Assembly (NCBI RefSeq): GCF_000633415.1
Contig: NZ_AYMV01000029.1
Location: forward strand, 1-54,314
Source of the DNA: Leucobacter sp. PH1c
Lineage (GTDB): Bacteria > Actinomycetota > Actinomycetes > Actinomycetales > Microbacteriaceae
Reading direction: 5' to 3'
Length of the DNA: 54,314 nucleotides
Shown: piece after piece, positions 26,197-35,975 of the stretch
How the letters are laid out: each line of letters opens with the position of its first letter
How positions within the stretch are numbered: position 1 is the stretch's first letter
The notes under the pieces: model-generated
The model's database searches: none
Told to the model about the DNA's origin: nothing
Seen by the model: only the letters and a program-made list of their open reading frames with translations
Position numbers and translations under genes: made by a program

Positions 26197-27353
26197 CCGC
26201 CGCAACGCACGACTTCACCTTCGAGGCGCAGCCCGGAGCGCAGCTCCCGGCCGCGCTGCGAGCGAGCCTGCCCGCCGCGCGCACGGCGCTCTGGGACGTG
26301 GAGCGCGAGCTCTGGACGCCCCGCACGATCACCGCGCGAGACCGGGCTGGGACGGTCGTCGGCGCCGCCCTCACCGCGGCCCGCCCCTTCTCCGCGTACC
26401 GCAAGATCGTGGATGCGGCGGCCACAACCGAGGAGGCGTGGGCCGCCCTCGTCGCCGCCGCGCGCGACGACCTCTCAGGCGCCCCCGGCAGCGAGGAGCA
26501 TCCCGCCCCGATCGCCGTGCACTTCGAGGAGCACCTCGCGATCGCCCCCCTCTCGGACGCACAGCGGGAGGCGCTCGCGCGGGCCGGCTTCGCCCCCGCC
26601 GACACCCCCGTGCCCTCGGTGCCGAGCACCCGACGCGAGCACGCGGACGGTGTGGCCGCCTGGTCGTTCTGGCACGTCCCGGCCCCCGAGCGCGGCGCCC
26701 CCTACTACGGGCAGACCACGGACGTGACCTGCGGGGCCGTTGCGGCGCTCACCGCACTCGAGCAGCGTGGGCTTGGCGAGTTCCGCGCCGACGACGCTGC
26801 GGAGAACCGCGCGGCGGAGATCGGCTTCTGGCGGCGGGCAACGAACCTCCCTGCCTGCGAGCCGGTCGGGCTCGCAGTCGAGACGGCGAAGCTCGGCGCC
26901 GCGTCGGGCACGCTCGCCGGGCAGCCCAGGATCTACCTGAGCACCCCCGATCCCGTCTTCATCGAGGAGTTTTCCGAGCAGCCCTGGGAGCAGGAGCTCC
27001 GGATCGACCTGCAGCTCGAAGCGCTGCGCCAGGCGGAGGCGCTCGGCCTGCCGCTCGAGCGGCGCTGGCTGGAGATCGACGAGATCGTCGACGCCGTGCG
27101 CGCGGGCGACCAGGTGCTGCTGCTCATTGACCTCACCGAGCTCATCGCCGACCCCACGCCGCACTGGGTGCTCGCCACCGAGGTCGTGGGTGACGCGCTG
27201 CTGATCGCGGACCCGTGGGTGCAGGCGCCGAACGGCGAGAGCTGGGTCGACACGTTCGCGCTCCCCCTGCCGTTCGCGACGATCGACCGCGTCACGCGCT
27301 GGGGCGACCCCGCGTTCCGCGGCGCGATCGTGCTGCCGGCTCAGGCCGAGTAG
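26193..27353 (+). CDS. C39-like (papain-fold) cysteine peptidase with N-terminal acyltransferase-like region
   Basis: A 386-residue cytoplasmic protein with no signal peptide. Residues about 20-150 look like a degenerate GNAT fold (RDRAGTVVGAALTAARPF, then ALARAGFAPADT). About 168-385 are a C39-like peptidase domain: YYGQTTDVTCGAVAALTAL with Cys180, PHWVLATEV with His324, LIADPW with Asp340, a full Cys/His/Asp triad. The layout recalls DUF3335-type GNAT-peptidase proteins. It overlaps the importer ATPase by ATGA, so it is the fifth gene of the peptide-uptake operon and probably cuts or modifies the imported compound. The exact substrate is unknown. Confidence 0.78.
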   Translation: MTAATHDFTFEAQPGAQLPAALRASLPAARTALWDVERELWTPRTITARDRAGTVVGAALTAARPFSAYRKIVDAAATTEEAWAALVAAARDDLSGAPGSEEHPAPIAVHFEEHLAIAPLSDAQREALARAGFAPADTPVPSVPSTRREHADGVAAWSFWHVPAPERGAPYYGQTTDVTCGAVAALTALEQRGLGEFRADDAAENRAAEIGFWRRATNLPACEPVGLAVETAKLGAASGTLAGQPRIYLSTPDPVFIEEFSEQPWEQELRIDLQLEALRQAEALGLPLERRWLEIDEIVDAVRAGDQVLLLIDLTELIADPTPHWVLATEVVGDALLIADPWVQAPNGESWVDTFALPLPFATIDRVTRWGDPAFRGAIVLPAQAE

Positions 27354-27401
27354 CAGAGCGAGCCTGGCAGCAGAGCGAGCCGGGTAGCAGAGCGAGCCTG
27401 G
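27351..27401. repeat. three 17-bp tandem repeats
   Basis: TAGCAGAGCGAGCCTGG at 27351-27367, a near-copy at 27368-27384 and a perfect copy at 27385-27401. The first unit includes the stop codon of the C39-like gene. Confidence 0.75.
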
Positions 27402-27434
27402 CCTCCGCCGTGGGCCGGGGCGCGCGCAACGCTC

Positions 27435-27440
27435 TACGAT
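27435..27440 (+). promoter_or_regulatory. candidate -10 box of the pentapeptide-repeat gene
   Basis: TACGAT fits TANNNT and would start a leader of about 25 bases ending in the GAGGAGGAG ribosome site. No -35 box is clear. Confidence 0.4.
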
Positions 27441-27469
27441 CGGAGCACGCCCCAATCCGAGGAGGAGCT

Positions 27470-28201
27470 ATGCCGCCGCGCCGATCCACCCGCTTCCGCG
27501 CCCCCGCGCTCCCGGAGCTCGCCGGGCTCCCGGGGCGTGCCGGGCTCCCCGGGCTCGCTGGCGGGGCTGGACCTGCCGCATCGCCGCTGGAGCAGCTGGA
27601 GCCGCTGGATGCCAGCGAGCTCGGCCCGGGGCGGCACTTCGACGGTGCACGGATCGCGCAGATCGACGCGACGGGGCTGGATCTCTCGGGCACGACGTTC
27701 AGCGAGTGCGACATCGCGTCGCTCATCGCCGACGAGACGCGGCTGCTCGGCGCGCGGTTCGTCGATTCGAGGCTCTCCCAGATCACCGCTCCGCGGCTCC
27801 GGGCCGCCCGCACCACCTGGCGCAACGTCGAGCTGTCCTCGTCCCGCGTCGGCGCGCTCGAGGCATTCGATGCCGAGCTCGCGCAGGTGCACATCGAGGG
27901 CTCGAAGCTCGGCTGGGTGAACTTCCGTGCCGCCCAACTCCGCGACGTCACCTTCACGGGGTGCCGCTTCGACGAACTCGACCTGAGCGGCGCCACGCTC
28001 ACCCGGGTCGCGTTCGAGCACTGCAGTGCGCAAACGCTCGTGCTTGATCAGACGCGGGCGCAGGATCTGGACCTTCGCGGCCTCGACTTCGCCGAGTTGC
28101 AGGGACTCGACGGCCTGCGCGGCGCGCGCGTCTCGGAGGAGCAGGGCTACGACCTGCTCGGCGTGTTCGCGCGGCACTTCGGGGTGACGATCGGCGGGTG
28201 A
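27470..28201 (+). CDS. pentapeptide-repeat protein
   Basis: A 243-residue soluble protein. Residues 15-40 are a Gly/Leu/Pro low-complexity stretch (AGLPGRAGLPGLAGG). About residues 55-230 are built of A(D/N)LXX-type five-residue steps (ATGLDLSGTTFSECDIASL, LGARFVDSRLSQI, LGWVNFRAAQLRDVTFTGCRFDELDLSGATLTRVAF), predicting a right-handed quadrilateral beta-helix. Some such proteins mimic DNA and protect gyrase from quinolones (Qnr, MfpA), but many have no known function, and the repeats here are irregular. The ATG follows GAGGAGGAG closely. It appears to be transcribed alone. Confidence 0.85.
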   Translation: MPPRRSTRFRAPALPELAGLPGRAGLPGLAGGAGPAASPLEQLEPLDASELGPGRHFDGARIAQIDATGLDLSGTTFSECDIASLIADETRLLGARFVDSRLSQITAPRLRAARTTWRNVELSSSRVGALEAFDAELAQVHIEGSKLGWVNFRAAQLRDVTFTGCRFDELDLSGATLTRVAFEHCSAQTLVLDQTRAQDLDLRGLDFAELQGLDGLRGARVSEEQGYDLLGVFARHFGVTIGG

Positions 28202-28203
28202 GG

Positions 28204-28220
28204 GAGCCGCTTCACGGCTC
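28204..28220 (+). terminator. weak hairpin after pentapeptide-repeat gene
   Basis: GAGCCG (28204-28209) and CGGCTC (28215-28220) with loop CTTCA begin right after the stop codon. The stem is only 6 bp and no T-tract follows. The rest of the gap to 28338 shows nothing else. Confidence 0.3.
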
Positions 28221-28338
28221 GGGCGTGAGCTCGGTGCCACACTCGCCACGCTCTTCACGTGCACGATTCACGGGTGAGAGGTCGCGTGCCCTCAGTGCTG
28301 AGCCTGGGGACGCGTGAACCGTCCGCACCCGTGCCGCA

Positions 28339-28971
28339 CTAGTAGAGCAGGAACTGGGCCGTGCCCGTGCCGTTCACGCCCGCGGCCTCGACGCGCAGGT
28401 GGTACGAAGCGCCGCCGGCGCCCACCGGGTCGCGCGTGATGTCGCAGGTCTCGGTGCTCGAGCGCGTGCGGTCCCACGCGATGGGCTCGCTCTCGAGGGC
28501 CTTGCCTGGCTCCAGGATCACCGCGAGCGACTCGGCGCCCGTCTGGCAATCGGTCGAGCGCCACACCTCGTCGTCGCCGCTCGATACGGCGAACTGCATG
28601 CCCGCCGTGCCGAGATCCGCGGAACAGGCCTGCTCGCCCGTGTTCTCCACCGTCAGCGACAGCTGCGGCAGCTCCCCCGCGGCGTAGTCGCCGCGATCCG
28701 TCACCGGGGTGACGCGCAGCTGGCCCGCGCGGCACGCGGCCGGGCCCTCGCCGTCCTTCGTCGGCTCCGGATCGGCGGCGCCGGCGCTCGTGTCGAGCCC
28801 CTCGGGCACCTCGACCTGCGCCGCGTCCTTCGGCCCCTCGCCCCCGCCGGGCTTCACGATCACGAGCACGATCACGGCGATGACCGCGAGCAGCCCCGCG
28901 AGCACCAGCAGGCGGCGCCGCAGGTACACCTTCCGGCTCTTCGGCCCGACGGGATCTCGCAGGGTGGACAT
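28339..28971 (-). CDS. membrane-anchored extracellular protein of unknown function
   Basis: A 210-residue protein. Residues 1-20 are basic (SRKVYLRRR), 21-42 form one transmembrane helix (LLVLAGLLAVIAVIVLVIV), and the rest faces outside. About residues 75-210 look like an immunoglobulin-like beta sandwich with four Cys (ACRAGQL, EQACSADLG, STDCQTG, ETCDITRD) that could form two disulfides. I do not recognise a named family. It resembles the uncharacterised anchored proteins common in Microbacteriaceae. A TACGCT box six bases before the ATG indicates a leaderless single gene. Confidence 0.75.
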   Translation of the reverse strand: MSTLRDPVGPKSRKVYLRRRLLVLAGLLAVIAVIVLVIVKPGGGEGPKDAAQVEVPEGLDTSAGAADPEPTKDGEGPAACRAGQLRVTPVTDRGDYAAGELPQLSLTVENTGEQACSADLGTAGMQFAVSSGDDEVWRSTDCQTGAESLAVILEPGKALESEPIAWDRTRSSTETCDITRDPVGAGGASYHLRVEAAGVNGTGTAQFLLY

Positions 28972-28977
28972 GGCGTC

Positions 28978-28983
28978 AGCGTA
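28978..28983 (-). promoter_or_regulatory. -10 box of a leaderless promoter (anchored protein)
   Basis: TACGCT on the minus strand, then six bases (GACGCC), then the ATG at 28971. No ribosome site. Confidence 0.55.
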
Positions 28984-28998
28984 GCCCGGATTCGCGGT

Positions 28999-29517
28999 TC
29001 AGAGGCGCTTCAGCATGCGCGTGTTGCCGAGGGTGTTCGGCTTCACGCGCGCGAGGTCGAGAAACTCCGCCACGCCCTCGTCGTTCGAGCGGAGCAGCTC
29101 GGCGTACACGTCGACCGCGATCAGCTCGGCGTCCTCCCCGAGCTCCTCGAACCCGTGCCTCCCGAAGAAGTCCGTCTCGAACGTGAGGCAGAAGAGCTGC
29201 GTGAGCCCGAGCTCGGCGGCACGGGTCTCCAGAGCAGTGAGGAGTCGGTGCCCCACCCCGCGGCCGAGCCAGTCCTCCGAGACGCCCAGCGTGCGCACCT
29301 CGCCGAGCTGCTCCCACATCACATGGACCGCGCCGTAGCCGACGAGGGCGCCCTCGGCGTCCTCCGCGACCAGGAACTCCGGCACGGCCGCGTACAGGTC
29401 GACGAGGTCCTTGCCGAGCAGGATGCGTCGCGCCACGAGCGGTTCCATCAGCTCGACCATGCGCAGCACGTCGCCCGTGCGCGCGTTGCGGATCCGGATC
29501 TCGGGGGCAGCGCTCAT
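28999..29517 (-). CDS. argA: amino-acid N-acetyltransferase (short ArgA type)
   Basis: A 172-residue GNAT enzyme. Residues 7-150 carry the fold, with acetyl-CoA loop LGRGVGHRLLTALE after the beta strand VRTLGVSEDW, and LFCLTFETDFFGRHGFEELG near 112-131. That pattern and the length match the stand-alone actinobacterial N-acetylglutamate synthase (mycobacterial Rv2747 type), which makes N-acetylglutamate for arginine synthesis. Other amino-acid acetyltransferases cannot be excluded. A TAGACT box six bases before the ATG suggests a leaderless transcript. The gene stands apart from any other arg gene and follows a terminator of clpC. Confidence 0.75.
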   Translation of the reverse strand: MSAAPEIRIRNARTGDVLRMVELMEPLVARRILLGKDLVDLYAAVPEFLVAEDAEGALVGYGAVHVMWEQLGEVRTLGVSEDWLGRGVGHRLLTALETRAAELGLTQLFCLTFETDFFGRHGFEELGEDAELIAVDVYAELLRSNDEGVAEFLDLARVKPNTLGNTRMLKRL

Positions 29518-29523
29518 GCACCG

Positions 29524-29529
29524 AGTCTA
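29524..29529 (-). promoter_or_regulatory. -10 box of a leaderless promoter (argA)
   Basis: TAGACT on the minus strand, six bases (CGGTGC), then ATG at 29517. Confidence 0.55.
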
Positions 29530-29558
29530 GCCGGGCGGGGCGCACCGCTGAGACGACG

Positions 29559-29588
29559 ACGGGCCCGCTGCCGAAGCAGCGGGCCCGT
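29559..29588 (-). terminator. terminator of clpC
   Basis: A perfect 13-bp stem (ACGGGCCCGCTGC at 29559-29571, its complement at 29576-29588) with a CGAA tetraloop, 32 bases past the clpC stop. No T-tract, as often in GC-rich actinobacteria. Confidence 0.8.
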
Positions 29589-29620
29589 GGTCGAGCGAGA
29601 CGCGGAACGCGCGGCGGGAA

Positions 29621-32149
<2,529 letters not shown>

Positions 32150-32232
32150 CTATAACCTCCCAGACGGACTCGCCGGGGCGCGAGTGCGTCGATGTACCCA
32201 GGGTATGCGAGGGCGGGGCTCCGTGGGCGGTT

Positions 32233-32248
32233 GTTCGCCAGAGGCGTG
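32233..32248 (-). promoter_or_regulatory. candidate ClgR operator upstream of clpC
   Basis: TTCGC-CAGAG-GCG: CGC at 32236-32238 and GCG at 32244-32246 with a five-base spacer, close to the CGC-N5-GCG form of ClgR sites known upstream of clp genes in other actinobacteria. It is about 85 bases before the clpC start. An inverted repeat ACTCGC/GCGAGT (32168-32185) lies nearer the gene. Confidence 0.35.
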
Positions 32249-32340
32249 CAAGGCCGGGATCCGCGGCCCGGTGCCCGCCCGCCGAGCGGGGATCCCGTGC
32301 CGCCGCCCCGCCGCCTGCTCGCAAGCTCCCCGCCACTTCT

Positions 32341-32368
32341 CGTTCACCCGGGCGCCCTACGGTGAACG
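32341..32368 (+). promoter_or_regulatory. 8-bp inverted repeat over the rpiR-type gene's leaderless promoter
   Basis: CGTTCACC (32341-32348) and GGTGAACG (32361-32368) are perfect inverted arms 20 bp apart centre to centre. The right arm overlaps the -10 box TACGGT (32358-32363), which lies six bases before the ATG at 32370. A dimer bound here would block the promoter, so autorepression is likely. Another CGTTCACC half-site occurs at 33340-33347. Confidence 0.55.
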
Positions 32369-32369
32369 C

Positions 32370-33224
32370 ATGCCAGCCCCGCTCACCCACGCGACGCCCG
32401 ACGGTTCGGCCCTCGCGCTGATCCGCGCGGTCGCCGGCGGGCTGGGACACAGCGAGGGGGCCGTCGCGCGGGTGATCCTCGACCGGCCGGGCGAGATCCC
32501 GCAGTGGTCGACGCAGGAGCTCGCGGCGGCGGCCGGCACCTCGACCGCCACCGTGATCCGCGCCTGCCAGCGGCTCGGCTTCCGCGGCTTTCAGCACCTG
32601 CGGCTCGAACTCGCGCGCGAGGGCTCCGCGACGCCCGCGGACGAGCCGGTCGCGGGCGATGCCGTCGACGCGGTCTTCGCGCACGCGCGCACGGCGCTGC
32701 TCGTGGGGCAGCAGGCGATCGACCGCGCGGCGCTCGCCGAGGCCGCGGCGCTCCTCGCCGGCGCCGCCCGCGTCGTCTGCTCGGCCAACGGATTCTCCGC
32801 ACCCCCGCTGCAGGACGCGGCCATGCGCTTCGCCACGATCGGCCGCCCCGTCGAGGCGCCGCTCGACATCCTCGCGCAGCAGTTCGCCGCGCACAGCACG
32901 GGGCCCGCGGACGTCTGCCTCGCCCTCAGCCACTCGGGTGCGAACGCGCACACCCTCGCCACGGCGCGCGCCGCCCGCAAGCGCGGGGCGCGCATCATCG
33001 CGCTGAGCAGCTACGCCCGCTCACCGCTCGGCGACCTGGCCGACGTGACGCTCTCGACGGGGATGATCGGCGCCCAGCACACGGTCGATCCCTTCTTCAG
33101 CAGGCTCGGGCACTCCGTGCTGCTGCAGGCGCTCGTCGCCGAGGTGTCCGCGCTGGCCGCGCCGAGCGACGCGCTCGACATGCGCGAGGTCGTCGCCGAC
33201 GCGCTCGCCGATCCCGGGGCTTAG
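32370..33224 (+). CDS. MurR/RpiR-family transcriptional regulator
   Basis: A 284-residue regulator. Residues about 10-80 are the RpiR-type helix-turn-helix (VARVILDRPGEIPQWSTQELAAAAGTSTATVIRACQRLGFRGFQHLRLELA, seen in pieces). About 110-270 are a SIS domain (VVCSANGFSAPPLQDAAMRFATIG, LALSHSGANAHTLATARAARKRGARIIALS), the fold that binds phosphorylated sugars. The effector is probably a phosphosugar or similar phosphate ester. It lies 210 bp before the phosphatase/ABC operon in the same direction and is the likely regulator of it. Candidate sites lie over its own start and at 33378-33405. Leaderless start. Confidence 0.92.
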   Translation: MPAPLTHATPDGSALALIRAVAGGLGHSEGAVARVILDRPGEIPQWSTQELAAAAGTSTATVIRACQRLGFRGFQHLRLELAREGSATPADEPVAGDAVDAVFAHARTALLVGQQAIDRAALAEAAALLAGAARVVCSANGFSAPPLQDAAMRFATIGRPVEAPLDILAQQFAAHSTGPADVCLALSHSGANAHTLATARAARKRGARIIALSSYARSPLGDLADVTLSTGMIGAQHTVDPFFSRLGHSVLLQALVAEVSALAAPSDALDMREVVADALADPGA

Positions 33225-33377
33225 GGAGCGCAGAGACGCCGCGCGGCGGGAAATCGTGCCCGCCCTGCCCGCGTCGCGCACCCGCCCCTGCCCGCGCGTC
33301 GCGCGCACTTCCGCGAACGTCCACGCGGCCGCCTCGCGGCGTTCACCGAGGCGACACCTGGGCTCGGGAAGCTGCTC

Positions 33378-33405
33378 ATGTAATCGAATTTCACGCTCGA
33401 TGTAA
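33378..33405 (+). promoter_or_regulatory. candidate RpiR operator and promoter of the phosphatase/ABC operon
   Basis: TGTAATCGAATTTCA (33379-33393) is an imperfect palindrome (11 of 15 positions), AT-rich for this genome and similar in style to TGAAA-N-TTTCA sites of RpiR proteins. ATGTAA recurs at 33378 and 33400, 22 bp apart on one face of the helix. It lies 29 to 57 bases before the GTG at 33435. The remaining gap 33225-33377 is GC-rich with a CGTTCACC half-site at 33340 and no gene. Confidence 0.45.
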
Positions 33406-33434
33406 CGGGCAGCAACCGGTAGGAGTTCTGAGCA

Positions 33435-34133
33435 GTGCACGTCATTCCACTCGAGGGCAGCTACAACGCGCGGAGCGTCGGCGCGGAGGCGAGCCCCTGG
33501 CTCGTGCGCACCGCGTCGCTCGACGGGCTGAGCGCCGGCGGCGAGCGCGCCCTCCGCGCACTCGGGGTCGACCTCGTGATCGACCTGCGCGAGCCCGAGG
33601 AGCACGGCCCGCGCACCCACGGCCTGCCGATCCGCTCCGCGCCCCTGTACGGCGAGGCTCCGCCCGCCGCCGGCTCGCTCGAGGGCGTGTACGCGGGCCT
33701 CGTGCGGGATCGCGGAGCCCGGATCGCCGCCGCCGTCGGCGCGATCGCCGAGCACCCGGGCGTCGTCGCGGTGCACTGCACGGCGGGCAAGGATCGCACG
33801 GGCCTCGTCGTGGCGCTCGCGCGCCTCGTGGCGGGCGACACTCGCGAGACGGTCGTGGCCGACTACGCGCAGTCGGGCCGCACCGTGCGGCCCGCGCGGG
33901 CGAGTATCGCGACCGCGCAGCTCGATGCGCTCGCGCTGAGCGGGGCCGCGCGGGCGGCCGCCGAGCGCCTGCACCTCGACAGCCCCGCCGAGGCGCTCGA
34001 GGGGGCGCTCGACCTGATCGACGCGGAGGGCGGCCCGGAGGCCTACCTCCGCGCGCACGGCGCGAGCGACGCGCAGCTCCGGGCGCTCCGTGCACGCGCC
34101 GAGCGCCCGGCAGTCGCGGAGCTGCGCGCATGA
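33435..34133 (+). CDS. tyrosine-phosphatase-like phosphoester hydrolase
   Basis: A 232-residue cytoplasmic enzyme of the Y_phosphatase3 (LipA/PtpB-like) family. N-terminal NARSVG and LVRTASLDGLSAGGERAL lead to VDLVIDLREPEE, and the active-site loop is HCTAGKDRTG with nucleophile Cys115 and Arg121 (Cx5R). C-terminal helices fit the family. Members remove phosphate from phosphotyrosine but also from phosphoinositides and other small esters. In an operon with a metallophosphoesterase, an ABC importer and a histidine phosphatase, a small-molecule substrate is more likely than a protein. GTG at 33435, nine bases after AGGAG. The end overlaps the next gene by ATGA. Confidence 0.88.
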   Translation: MHVIPLEGSYNARSVGAEASPWLVRTASLDGLSAGGERALRALGVDLVIDLREPEEHGPRTHGLPIRSAPLYGEAPPAAGSLEGVYAGLVRDRGARIAAAVGAIAEHPGVVAVHCTAGKDRTGLVVALARLVAGDTRETVVADYAQSGRTVRPARASIATAQLDALALSGAARAAAERLHLDSPAEALEGALDLIDAEGGPEAYLRAHGASDAQLRALRARAERPAVAELRA

Positions 34134-34945
34134 GCCGCGACACGGGGCGCTTCACGGTGCTGCACCTGAGCGACGTCCACGCGACCGAGACCGGCTTGCT
34201 CTACGGCTCGGTGGACGGCGCCGGCCGCATCGAGCGCGTGGGCGACTACGCGGTGGCCGCGGGCGTCACGCCCGAGGTGGTGCTCATCACGGGCGATCTG
34301 ATCGAGCGCGGCAACCCCGGGGCGTACCCCGCGGTCGCCGCGGCCTGCCGCCGGCTCGAGGACCGGCTCGGCGCCCCCGTGCTCACGGTGCTCGGCAATC
34401 ACGACGATCCGGTCGCGGCGCGCAAGCTCCCGCACCACGGCGCGGGCCACTTCGCCGCGCACGATGTCGACGGCACCCGTGTGATCCGGCTCGACTCGCA
34501 CCGCGGCGTGCTGGATCCCGCGCAGCTCGACTGGCTCGCCGACGAACTGGCGCGGCCCGCAGCGCACGGCTCCGTGATCGCGCTGCACCACGCGCCGCTC
34601 GCTTCCCCGCTGCCGACCCTGCGTAGGCAGGGCCTCGCGAACGCGGACGCCCTGCTCGAACTGCTGCGCGGCTCCGATGTGCGGGCGATCCTCGCCGGGC
34701 ACTACCACCACAGCCTGTCGGCGTCGGTGCAGGGGATCCCCGTCTTCGTCGGCCCCTCGCTCGCCTACCACCAGGTCATGGACGCCGGGCCCGATGCCGT
34801 GGCCGGACACGACTCCCCCATGTTCTCGCTCGTGCAGATCACGAGCGACGGAGTGAGCGCCTCGGCGATCGCGCTGCACTCCCCCGATCCCCTGTTCACC
34901 CAACCCATCACCCGACCCGCACAGAAAGCGACTCATGTCTCGTAA
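34130..34945 (+). CDS. metallophosphoesterase (GpdQ/cyclic-nucleotide phosphodiesterase-like)
   Basis: A 271-residue calcineurin-like phosphodiesterase of the class III (CpdA/GpdQ) type. Metal ligands are visible in order: LHLSDVHA (Asp15, His17), ITGDLIERG (Asp), LGNHDDP (Asn, His), ALHHAPL (His), AGHYHH (His, His). There is no signal peptide, so it acts inside the cell after import. GpdQ-like enzymes cut glycerophosphodiesters, CpdA cuts cAMP. The operon context favours a phosphodiester imported by the next genes. The ATG overlaps the phosphatase stop, and its last 11 bases overlap the binding-protein gene. Confidence 0.9.
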   Translation: MSRDTGRFTVLHLSDVHATETGLLYGSVDGAGRIERVGDYAVAAGVTPEVVLITGDLIERGNPGAYPAVAAACRRLEDRLGAPVLTVLGNHDDPVAARKLPHHGAGHFAAHDVDGTRVIRLDSHRGVLDPAQLDWLADELARPAAHGSVIALHHAPLASPLPTLRRQGLANADALLELLRGSDVRAILAGHYHHSLSASVQGIPVFVGPSLAYHQVMDAGPDAVAGHDSPMFSLVQITSDGVSASAIALHSPDPLFTQPITRPAQKATHVS

Positions 34946-35975
34946 TCGCACCACCGGCGTCATCGCCGCATTCGCCCTCGCGGCGCTCGCCCTCACCGGT
35001 TGCTCCTCCGCGGCCGATGCCGCCGGCTCCGAGGCCCCGGCAGCGTCCGGCGCCTCGGCCGAGGCCTCCACGATCACGCTCTACACCTCGGAGCCGCAGG
35101 AGAAGATCGACGCGGTCATCGCCGCCTTCACGAAGCACCACCCCGAGATCACGGTCGACGTGTTCCGCGCGGGCACGGGCGACCTCACGGCGCGCATCGC
35201 TACCGAGGAGAAGGCCGGCGACATCGGCGCGGACCTGCTGCTCGCCGCCGACGCGGGCACCTTCGAGGACTACGCCGAGCGCGATCTGCTGCTCGAGTAC
35301 GCGTCGCCCGAGGCGAAGGACATCCGCCAGGACCTCATCGACCCCGAGCACTTCTACGTGGGCACCCGCCTGATCCCGACGGTGATCGCCGTGAACACGA
35401 ACGTGATCACCGACGCCCCCGAGTCGTGGGCCGATCTCACCGATCCCCAGTACGCGGGGAAGATCGCGATGCCGAATCCCGATGTCTCGGGCGCCGCGGC
35501 CTACAACGCCGCCGTCTGGCTCGACACTCCGGCGCTCGGCCTGAGCTGGCTCGAGGGCCTCGCCCAGAACACGCCCCTGATCGCCGAGAGCAACGGCCCC
35601 GTCTCGCAGGCGGTCGCCGACGGCAGCAGCCCGGTCGGCATCGTCGTGGACTCGCTCGTGCGGGATCTCGCGGCGGCCGGCTCCCCCATCGCCGCGGTCT
35701 ACCCGAGCGAGGGCGTGCCCTTCGTCTCCCAGCCGGTCGGGATCTTCGCCGACACCGAGCAGCCCGAAGCGGCGAAGCTCTTCGTCGACTTCCTCATCAG
35801 CGCCGAGGGCCAGGAGATCGCCGCCTCGCAGTCGTACCTGCCCATCCGCGAGGACGTCGCGAGCCCGAAGGGCGCGCCGGCGATCGCCGACATCGCGTTC
35901 TTCACCCCTGAGCTCGAGCAGATCCGCGCCACGCAGGCCGACGCCGTGCAGACGTTCAATGGCCTCTTCCAGTAA
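34935..35975 (+). CDS. Fe3+/2-aminoethylphosphonate-type ABC substrate-binding lipoprotein
   Basis: A 346-residue exported lipoprotein with lipobox LTGC and lipid on Cys23. The mature part is a class D/F-type binding protein like FbpA/AfuA and PhnS (ITLYTSEPQEKIDAVIAAFTKHHPEITVDVFRAGTGDLTARI in pieces, SWADLTDPQYAGKIAMPNPDVSGAA, GIVVDSLVRDLAAAGSPIAAVYPSEG). The Tyr pair that binds Fe3+ in FbpA near the C-terminal third is not evident, so an anionic organic ligand is more likely. It overlaps the metallophosphoesterase gene by 11 bp and the permease gene by 17 bp. Confidence 0.9.
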   Translation: MSRNRTTGVIAAFALAALALTGCSSAADAAGSEAPAASGASAEASTITLYTSEPQEKIDAVIAAFTKHHPEITVDVFRAGTGDLTARIATEEKAGDIGADLLLAADAGTFEDYAERDLLLEYASPEAKDIRQDLIDPEHFYVGTRLIPTVIAVNTNVITDAPESWADLTDPQYAGKIAMPNPDVSGAAAYNAAVWLDTPALGLSWLEGLAQNTPLIAESNGPVSQAVADGSSPVGIVVDSLVRDLAAAGSPIAAVYPSEGVPFVSQPVGIFADTEQPEAAKLFVDFLISAEGQEIAASQSYLPIREDVASPKGAPAIADIAFFTPELEQIRATQADAVQTFNGLFQ

